Assembly: GCA_002786025.1 (NCBI GenBank)
Contig: NHNW01000030.1
Location: 186,001-250,000 of the forward strand
Length of the DNA stretch: 64,000 nt
Origin: Zasmidium citrigriseum
Taxonomy: Eukaryota; Ascomycota; Dothideomycetes; Mycosphaerellales; Mycosphaerellaceae
Reading direction: 5' to 3'
Part shown: positions 56,362 to 64,000 of the stretch, in pieces
Position numbering within the stretch: the stretch's first letter is position 1
How the letters are laid out: each line of letters opens with the position of its first letter
Notes under the pieces: generated by a model
What the model was told of the DNA's origin: nothing
Databases searched by the model: none
Seen by the model: the letters and a program-made list of their open reading frames with translations, nothing else
Program-made: the position numbers and the translations under genes

Positions 56362-58655
56362 TTAGGCAAACCTTCCACGGCCCCCAAACGGACCATCGTG
56401 ACCACCACGACCAGGGAAGCCCGAGAGCAGCGCTCCACGGCCACTGTCGGGAACTTGCGCGCCGTGGAAGTGTGCCACGTCAGAGTCGACGAGAGTTTCT
56501 GAGTCTTGGACGACGGTGCCGTTGATGGCTACTGCGTGACGATGAAACAGCTCTTCTGACTGCGTGATCTTCGGGAATCCGCCGCCGTACCAGTGAGACG
56601 GGTTCTGAGGTTGGATACGAACGCCGGAGAATGTCATCTCTTGCTCGGTTGTGCCGTAGGTGTAGGAGGTCATGGCTGTCTGGTTTGCTGTGTAGAATGC
56701 TGAGCCGTTTTGGGTTGTCGAGAGGGAGGCTCCTTGGAAGGATCTGTAGCTGGGATGGATGGCTTCGACGTTTGAGAATGATTCTAGACCGGTTGGAAAG
56801 ACGGGTTCTCCTAGTGTTTGTACGTCCTTCCCTCTATTGACGACCGCTGTGTAGGTCACGTTGTCTGCCTCCATTCCGGATGTACTGTATACGTATAAGG
56901 GGTAGCTGTATCGTTTGGCGTAGCCACTGGACGAAACGTCGTGGCCGTCTGTATGTTGTGTATTTGTCTGTATGTTCGCCTGATCGGTGTAGTTTGCGAC
57001 GTTGGAGTAGGTGAGGCTCTGTGCCCAGGATGCTGTCTGCTTCCCCTGAGATAGCTGGAGGGTCGATCGGAAAGAGATGGTTCGCTGTGCATGCACCTGG
57101 TACAGTAGAGTCTCGTTCGTTCCATTCGCTGCTTTGATGACTTGGGAAGACACCTGGAATGTCGGGTCTGGAGTAACGGTCGTCGGTCCATCTCCTGTGG
57201 TGACATGCCCAGCTTTGTCGAGCCAGATGAACACCTTGCCAGCGACCCACCAGTCGTCGGTAGTCGTCTCAGATAGGGTAGCTGTTCCATTGCCCATATC
57301 ATTCAGTCCAGACACTTTGATCGAGAAGTTGTGCGCCTGTCCGTCGCAGAGTCGAGGCAGCCAGGGTGTAATGTCGATTTCGTCTTCTTTCAAGTCGAAG
57401 GCATCAATTCCAACGATCGGTCGCCAAAGACCAGGGACGATACCGCCTGTGAAGATGATCGGGAATGGCCAGGCGACACCAGCCAGCATACCGTCGATGA
57501 AGAGCTGTACTTCTCGGAATGGCGAGTAGCCATATAGAGTACCATACGACGGAAAGGTATCGATCTCAGACTGTAGCACATTGCTCCACCAAAACTGTTC
57601 ATCCCGTCAGCTACTGCACAGACACCACACATCCTGCATTTCATACCTCTTCTTGAGCCTGGCCGGTAGCTGACACCGTGAAAATAGCCTTCTTGACATT
57701 ACGAGGGATCGTCAATTGGTTCGAAGCTGTCTCTTGGGGGACTGTAAAGTAGCTTGGCTGTCCAGCAGCGCCTTGTCGTTTGGATACGGGGATGATCTGA
57801 TCCGCGGGAACAATCGAATCGTCTGCGGTAAAGAATGATGCAGAAAGAGTGACGTTGAAAGGAGCGGTGTAGATCTCGTTGACGATGTTGTTGAGGTCGA
57901 AGATCAGTGTTTGTTCCGTCTTGAAAAGGGGCAAGAAGCTTGTCATGTCCTGGCACCGTATTAGTGACGTTCAAATTCCAGATTTTGAGTGTTTATACCT
58001 TCAAGTAGGTCCAAACGATGCCATTCCGTGTTGGCTCAGCTGTCGACGTGCGAAACAGCTCAATGTCGCCGAACGACACAGAGCCCAACCGATCGAACTG
58101 CCTTCCAGCGGCAGTGACGGTCAGATTCCATGTCACCCGATTGAAAGAGCATGAAGGCGGATTATAGGGTACCGCATAGGGGGCATTGTAGGCAGCAAAA
58201 GAGTGCACGACAAGAGTCTCCTGACAGGTCGGCTTGCGGCTGGGGATGACCTCAACGCTCGCGTTGGAGGAGCCATCGGTTATCTCGAGGACTCCTTCAG
58301 GGGTCACCGTCAGCACGGGTGGGTACACCTGAAAGACCTCCAAGACCGCTTGTCCTCCGGCCCGAGCGAAGTGTTGCACAAAGTGGAGGGAGCTGTCCAG
58401 CGCGTGGGCCGAACAAGCAATGATGTTATCCGTGGAGAAGAAAAACAATATCGAGATGGCGAGAAGGGCTGACCACACCCCATGCCGATGGGGTCGGATG
58501 GAGCCGATTATTGGAAGCGTGGCGTGCGGCAGGTCCACTGAGTCCCCGCAAACTAGTGGTGCAGATGAAGCCGCAGGAGACGCCGCGTTCTTGTCCTCGG
58601 CGTGGTTGGTTTTGAGCCGTGCATCGGACCGGATTGGGTCAGCGTGGCGAGGCAT
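56362..58655 (-). CDS. Peptide-N-glycosidase A-type protein (PNGase A family)
   Basis: Exons 58655..57999, 57949..57647 and 57594..56362 with phase-0 introns of 49 and 52 bp give 730 aa. An N-terminal tail of about 60 residues precedes a single membrane helix (WSALLAISILFFFSTDNII). The lumenal part shows the PNGase A pattern: VLEVFQVYPPVLT near the start, FGDIELFRTSTAEPTRNGI, then YGTLYGYSPFREVQLFIDG, PFPIIFTGGIVPGLWRPI and DAFDLKEDEIDITPWLP. Plant PNGase A removes N-glycans from glycopeptides; most fungal members are uncharacterised. Many NxS/T sites are present. The last 30 residues are Gly/Arg-rich. Confidence 0.88.
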
Positions 58656-58862
58656 GGTCGGCTCGTGGGCAAGGATGTCAGCGCTGTGGAATGCAGATGG
58701 GCGTCAGACCTATGCCGAAAGATGCGTTAGCCCTCGCTTTCAATGTGAATGCCTGCAGCGATAATGGAGGGAAACGGAAGGGTTGCGATCGAGAAGAGCC
58801 GTGGGATCGAAGGGCCAATATGCAGAGGTCAGGTATGGCGGAAGCCGGCACGCACCATATGG

Positions 58863-59273
58863 TCAGGATGAGGGAGCAGGAGTCTCGTAGGTATGTGCCC
58901 AGTAGCGAGCAACAGCGGCTTCTGCAACGTCGTTGTCTTCGAAGCGACTGCGGTAGAAGTTGAAGACGGCGAACTCGTCCTTGGTCATGATGTAGTTGTC
59001 AGAGTCCATGTTGATGCGGCCCCAGATGTCGGACAGAGCGGTTTCCAGATATGCTGAGACCGTCGGGTCCAACTCGCCCTCGGTGTTACGGGCAATGTCA
59101 ATGGCTCGTTGGTAGTTCAGGACGCCGATGCCGTCGACGTTGACGTTGGTGTTGGCGCCCATGATGAAGTGCTCGTCGTCGGAGAGTTGGAAGGAGGCTT
59201 CAGAGGAGGAGGACAAGGACGGGGGGCTTGGGTAGGTGGCGAAAGGTACGGCGAAGGGTGCTTCTATATGCAT
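58863..59273 (-). CDS. Small conserved-looking protein with EF-hand-like loop
   Basis: A single exon of 136 codons. A Ser/Pro-rich N-terminus is followed by a helical region. Residues 88-99 (NMDSDNYIMTKD) fit an EF-hand loop with Asp at positions 3 and 5, Asn at 6, Ile at 8 and Asp rather than Glu at 12; EFAVFNFYRSRF would be the exit helix. Whether it binds calcium is unknown; only one loop is seen. It lies 207 bp upstream of the PNGase A-type gene on the same strand. No family is recognised by name. Confidence 0.68.
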   Translation of the reverse strand: MHIEAPFAVPFATYPSPPSLSSSSEASFQLSDDEHFIMGANTNVNVDGIGVLNYQRAIDIARNTEGELDPTVSAYLETALSDIWGRINMDSDNYIMTKDEFAVFNFYRSRFEDNDVAEAAVARYWAHTYETPAPSS

Positions 59274-61365
59274 TGCGGCGCGGTTGCACGTAACGAGGTG
59301 GCCAGCAGTATGACAGAACGGAGAGAGTCGGGGGCCAGGATGGAGCAGTAGTCGACGATCAGGTTGTCACACACGTGGTGGATGCAATCAAGAGTGGGCT
59401 TACCCTAAGCAGCTGGCCTGTGGTGGGCACGGCGGGCCTTTTATGATGTTGCGCAGGCGGGCCCGCGACTGGTAGCACTACGCACTGGGCCGGAGCCTGA
59501 GGCGTGCTTCACAGCAGCGCTCGCTCGGTAGGGGCCTGTCGCTGGGCGTGGGCAGGTGGGCAACGTCAGCCTCGCGGCAGCAGGAGATGAAAGAGAAGCG
59601 AGCCGTTTCGGGCTGCGGCGACGCTAGAAGAAGTCTCCAAGTAACCTTGAGGTTGTGCGCGAAGTAATGGCGACGTCGCCGAGCTTGGTCTCCACCGGCA
59701 GCGTTTCGATGCCAGCGGCGAGGTGGTGGTCGAGGCAGAGGAGGCCGGGATGGCAGCGCGCGCGTGGACGCTCATGGTGTCACGTCTGAACTCAATTGCG
59801 GCCGGCGAGGGTGGGCCTGTATCGCCCGCCGTCGATCACTTGCAAAGCTCAATTGACCGCGATACGCAGACGCAGACGCAGAAGCGCCCATAGCAGCACC
59901 ATCTGCAGAGACATGCGCCACAGCAGCGCAGCGCAGGCACACCGTTGCCGAGGTGGCCAACAGAGTTCACCTCGCAGCGTCAAGCCTGCACATCCGCCGA
60001 CGCATCAACAGGAGCCCCACATGTCCATCGCGCCCAGCAGCACATGGCACTCCGTCACGCCTTGATCCCGTCTGCAGAGTTTAGCCTCAAGTCTGCACCT
60101 CATTTTGCATCATCACCGCTACACCTCTTCTCTCCTACTCCCGCCGCCGGCCAAATATCAGCCCTCACGCGCTAGAACTGCGACCTCACGGCACACCTGC
60201 CCTCTGCTGTGGCCCCGGTCCACCCGGTGGATACGGCGAAAAACAACCACGAGGCTGCATCGGCGGGAATTAGCAACTTGTTTGCTGTCCAATCTGTCTC
60301 ACGTTGTGCAGTCCGCGCTGCAGCTGGTGCTCCCTGTGGCGGCTGCCTTTCGCGCGGATGCTAGGCTCAGGTATACTGATCGACCCTTGGGCCAGGGTGT
60401 GTGTGATCCAAAAGCAACAACGCTGCTGTGATCCCATCTGCCAAGTGATTTGAATTTGATCTTGTTGAGGTTTCTGTCGAATGGCACGACCAAACGCGTA
60501 CAAGACTGTGCAGATCGTCCAGTTGCTTGGGCAGTCATCTGAAGCGCTAACCGCGTCTTCGAGATCCGGCGGATGGAATACGGCGATGGCAAGGTTAGGC
60601 TTTGCAGCGGTCATGGCGACAATTCAATTTATCGGCGGGAGATGGTGCAAAATAGATTGGGCTCCAGAACTTCGTCAAAGCCATCTCTCGTGGGAGTCGA
60701 TCGCTCGTCATTCCTGACTGACGATGTCAATCCCTTCCCATCCGGCGACAATCGTTTGCTTATACAGGAGTCAATTCGTCTCGCTGAATTCGACCTCTCT
60801 CGCTCAATGCCACTGCCACTGCGTCATTTCCATCTTTTCAATCGCGATGTCGAGCCCAACGCACCAAGACTTGGGCATCAAACGTCCTCCTTCTTTTCAC
60901 AATAAGGTTCATCCTCACGGCGGGAAGTGCAGACTTAGCTCATCGCCTCAAAAGTCAGTCCTGCGGCAGCTCGGGTGAATGACGGACCGATGTATTCGAG
61001 ACCGAAAGACTGTCGTAATGGGACGCCCTTATGACCACAGTCATCACGCGGCGCGCAAGGTCGAGGTCGGCATCGGTCATGGAAATACCGTCGAGCACGT
61101 AATGATGCCAGCAAGAAGGTGAATGGGGCATGTCCATGCCAGCGCCAGAGCCGCATCTTTCTCGAAGCCCGCTCGCTTCGTCGCTTCCCTCCGAAGAACC
61201 CTGGCTGCTGATCAAGGTTAAGCTACGGCCCGATCCATCTTCCGCGCTGCTTTCACTTCGTCAGTCGTCCAGCGAGCCCGCCAGCAGGATGATCAGCTTC
61301 ATCGCCAACACCCTACGACTCCATCCTTACCGCACCTGTGGGAAGCAGCGCGAGCGCGAGCGGCC
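59274..61365. other. Long gene-poor, GC-rich region (2.1 kb)
   Basis: Divergent promoter space between the EF-hand-like gene (-) and the FAM210-type gene (+). Many frames stay open because of GC content. The only frame with some protein character, 61215..60955 (-), lacks an ATG and a clear splice partner. Confidence 0.4.
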
Positions 61366-62144
61366 ATGCTGAGGAACCCACGCTCTCTCCTCCACCTCCT
61401 GCGCCAACCCGCTATTCATGAAGGCCTCCTCGCGACGTCGCTGAGGCGAAATTTCTCCGGTCAGCTCCCCAAACTCTCCTCGAAAACGCACCTTCTCCGG
61501 AGAGGTTTCACGACATCAAATCTACGTCTCTCGAATCGCACGCAACCTTCGCGACTATGGCGGAGTTCTCCCTTTCGAAACGGCCGTCAAACGCGGCACA
61601 ACAGCACCAAGACCGCAGGCGAGGAGGTCGGTAGCAAGAAGCCTCTGTCGCTGTCGGAGCGCATGAAGGAGATGTCGAGGAAGTATGGGTGGATTGTTGT
61701 GGGCATATACTTGGGACTGTCGGTTCTGGATTTCCCCTTCTGTTTTCTGGCTGTGAGATGGTTTGGCACTGAACGTATTGCGGAGGTTGAGCATACCATT
61801 ATCAACACGTTTTGGGGTTGGGTGGAGAAGGCCGTGCCGAGCTTGAAAGAGAGGAGGGAGCAGAAAGAACTTGCGGCTGCAGAGGACGCTGTAAGAGAGG
61901 GCGGTGAGGCAGTGGTGGAAGACGCAAAGAAGCATGAGGATGCTAGTGAGTATACACTTTTTCAGGATCGTAGACCTTCCACTGACATGCAGCTTCAGGT
62001 ATCTGGACTCAACTGCTTCTGGCGTACGGCGTACACAAATCTCTCCTCTTCATCAGAATACCCGTCACTCTGGCCATAACGCCAAAGGTCGTTAAGACGT
62101 TGAGGAGTTGGGGCTGGAACATCGGCAGGACGAAGCCGAAATGA
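61366..62144 (+). CDS. Mitochondrial FAM210-type (DUF1279) protein
   Basis: Exons 61366..61945 and 61999..62144 with a 53-bp phase-1 intron (GTGAGT donor, CTGAC branch, CTTCAG acceptor) give 241 aa. Residues 1-80 are Arg/Ser/Leu-rich without acids, a strong mitochondrial presequence. DUF1279 starts near 95 with a membrane helix (YGWIVVGIYLGLSVLDFPFC), a charged coiled-coil hairpin, and a second segment in exon 2 (WTQLLLAYGVHKSLLFIRIP, then VTLAITPKVVKTLRSWGWNI). Skipping the intron would end the protein inside the hairpin. Human FAM210A/B are inner-membrane proteins linked to mitochondrial translation and respiration; the fungal role is not established. Confidence 0.88.
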
Positions 62145-62563
62145 ATGAAAATTTGTAGAATAGAGATAGACCGCCCTGCGCGACCAGAGCCGCTCCGCTC
62201 ACCTTGTAACAAAAGCTTGTACAGATGGAGACACAGTTCTCGAGTGTGTTTGGAACCAAAGAATGGTTTGATGATCTATTTGAACACAGTATTGACGCTA
62301 GCAATTGGCCGTCCCGCACGGAGTCTTCGGCAGCATTCAGAATGGGCTCGAATGAGATTACGCCTTTGCTGGATGCATTCTCGACAGCAGCCTGTGGCAA
62401 GTCATAAAGGCATGGATCGTCAACGATGCTGCAGAAGGACCAAAAGACACAGTCGGGTAGAAGTCCGGATTCAGAAAGCCCGAGTCGGTTTCTCCATTTG
62501 GACCGATTAGCCGGTGTGCCGGTGTTCCTCACCACCTGGCTTCCGCTGCATCACTCCATCCTT
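62145..62563. other. Convergent intergenic region
   Basis: Between the FAM210-type (+) and aldehyde dehydrogenase (-) genes. No gene is seen. Confidence 0.5.
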
Positions 62564-64000
62564 TCACACATCTAGATTTACATGCACGGCTTTCGTCTGG
62601 GTGTATGCGTCCAATGCAAATTGTCCCAACTCCCGTCCCATGCCGGACGACTTGTACCCGCCAAACGGAATGCCATAATGCGAATCACCGCTCGAATTGA
62701 TCCACACCATGCCAGCCTTCAGCTTGCGCGCGACCTTATGGGCACGCGATATCTTCTCCGTGAAGAGCGCGGCAGCCAGGCCATATGATGTATCATTGGC
62801 CTTCGCAATCGCATCGGCGTCGTCGGTGAAGGTTGAGATGGTCACGACCGGGCCGAAAATCTCTTCCCTCACAATGGTACTCTTCTCAGCGGCATCGACA
62901 AAGACCGTCGGCTGGATAAAGTATCCTTTACGATCGACCTTACTGCCTCCGATGATGGTCTTGGCACCCTCTTGTCTTCCTTGCTCGATGAACGACAAGA
63001 TCTTGTCAAATTGAGCTCGAGAAACTTGAGGTCCATGCGTCACGCCTTGTTCGAATGGGCCACCGATCTGGGAGTTCTTCTCTGCGAAGACCTTGAAGGC
63101 CTCGAGAAAGGTCTCATATATCTTCTCGTGCACGTATAGTCTGGACGTTGACGTACAGACCTGGCCAGAATTATCCATGATGCCGGAATGTGCCCACTTT
63201 ACGGCGTTCTCGAGCTCGGCGTCTTCGAAAACAATCAGGGGACTCTTGCCGCCACACTCCAGGGTGATGTTTTTGAGGTTGGTCGCGGCCGAGCGCATGA
63301 TGGCGCGACCGGTGGCTGTCGAGCCTGTGAAGGCGATCTTGTCAACTCTTTGGTGTTCAGCAAGCGCCTTTCCGGTCACGGAGCCGATGCCCGGAACGAC
63401 ATTCACGACTCCTGGAGGTAGGCCGGCTTCCTGGATGAGCTTTCCAAATAGCATTGCAGACAGAGGCGTCTGCTCGGCAGGCTTCAGGACAACTGTGTTC
63501 CCACAGGCCAATGCGGGTGCCACCTTCCAAGCAAGCATCATGAATGGAAAGTTCCACGGGATTATCTGGCCACAGACTCCGAGTGGCTCTTGCACTGTGT
63601 AGCATCTGCCGAGAGGTCAGTCAAGAAGTCTCCGCTGACTATCGCTTCCCATGAACTAACAGCTTGGATGAAGATGTATCTATCGACTTGCCATCGATCT
63701 TATCCGCCCAGGCGGCATAGTATTCGAAGACATTGACAGCTTCATCAAGATCAGCCTCCAGCGCAACCTCATAAGGCTTGCCCAGATCATATGCATCAAT
63801 CGCAGCCAATAACTTCCGGTTTCGATCAATGACCGCTGCGAGACCGAACAGCTTCGTCGATCGTTCTTTCGGAGTCAGGTCAGACCATGGTCCTTCATCA
63901 AAGGCCTTGCGGGCCGCATCGACGGCCACATCTACATCTGCGGGAGATGCGCCTTGTACGCTCAAGATGGGCTCATCGATACTCGGATCGATCACCTCGA
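62564..64000 (-). CDS. NAD(P)-dependent aldehyde dehydrogenase (5' end outside window)
   Basis: Exons 64000(cut)..63662-63661 and 63605..62564, with a 55-bp phase-2 intron (GTTAGT donor, CTGAC branch, GGCAG acceptor). About 460 residues are present; the first 30-40 codons lie beyond the window. All ALDH landmarks are visible: PWNFPFMMLAWKVAPALA, KPAEQTP, the cofactor turn FTGSTATGR, the general base Glu in LECGGKSP, the catalytic Cys in NSGQVCTSTSR, EIFGPVV, and PFGGYKSSGMGRE near the end. It resembles fungal class 1/2 cytosolic or mitochondrial ALDHs that oxidise acetaldehyde and related aldehydes; the C-terminus shows no peroxisomal signal. Confidence 0.93.

Noticed and set aside
60955..61290. 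Minus-strand frame with an acidic Ser-rich start and helical end
   Set aside because: It looks partly protein-like, but no ATG, no convincing donor/acceptor pair and no recognised family. It is kept only as a region to recheck with transcripts.

Overview
This is nuclear DNA of a filamentous ascomycete. The genes carry short introns (47-94 bp, one of 194 bp) with GT..AG ends and CTNAC/CTNAT-like branch points, and the proteome is typical fungal: Sec23, Vtc1, Cce1, ataxin-2/Pbp1, Bud6/Aip3 and a fungal Ras-GEF. The transposon remnant near 33-36.5 kb is full of TAG/TAA codons, as expected from repeat-induced point mutation (RIP). The overall look suggests a Dothideomycete, possibly of the Mycosphaerellales; that placement is inference.

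Layout. 0.2-2.2 kb: two tandem F-box-like paralogues (+). 2.8-9.7 kb: a CHY/CTCHY/RING ubiquitin-ligase-type protein and an SH3-REM-CDC25 Ras exchange factor (both -). 9.7-13.6 kb: a long stretch with no gene I can support. 13.6-21.6 kb: Sec23 (-), an AVT-type amino-acid transporter (-), the Holliday-junction resolvase Cce1 (+), a Tctex-type dynein light chain (-, with a 5-codon first exon) and Vtc1 (+). 22.2-30.4 kb: ataxin-2/Pbp1 (-) and Bud6/Aip3 (+) on either side of a 1-kb divergent promoter. 30.8-32.7 kb: a five-exon MFS transporter of the anion:cation symporter type (-). 33.1-36.5 kb: a RIP-degraded PIF/Harbinger-like DNA transposon with two convergent dead ORFs. 36.9-37.5 kb: a tandem hairpin repeat and a small secreted-protein-like gene without an ATG. 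38.2-41.5 kb: three more F-box-like paralogues (-). 41.9-43.5 kb: a Pep12-type syntaxin and an intact small, cysteine-rich secreted protein (-). 45-53.6 kb: a RidA-flavin amine oxidase fusion (+), an MNN1-type mannosyltransferase (-) and a secreted GMC oxidoreductase (-). 56.4-64 kb: a PNGase A-type protein (-), a small EF-hand-like protein (-), a FAM210/DUF1279 mitochondrial protein (+) and an aldehyde dehydrogenase cut by the window edge (-).

How they fit. Roughly 2.5-32 kb and 56-64 kb look like conserved housekeeping DNA (COPII export, vacuole, cytoskeleton polarity, Ras signalling, RNA granules). About 33-54 kb, plus the left end, looks like accessory sequence: dead transposon, repeats, gene remnants, lineage-specific F-box-like genes, secreted small proteins and redox enzymes. 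The five F-box-like genes belong to one family: an FxTYELAEMI-type N-terminal motif, a TLGDLY-type C-terminal motif and, in four of five, a phase-2 intron just upstream of the F-box-like part. The observations most worth checking are the RidA-amine oxidase fusion, the 10-cysteine secreted protein, a coding-looking 51-codon extension after the BUD6 TAG stop, and the hairpin repeat beside a secreted-protein remnant.
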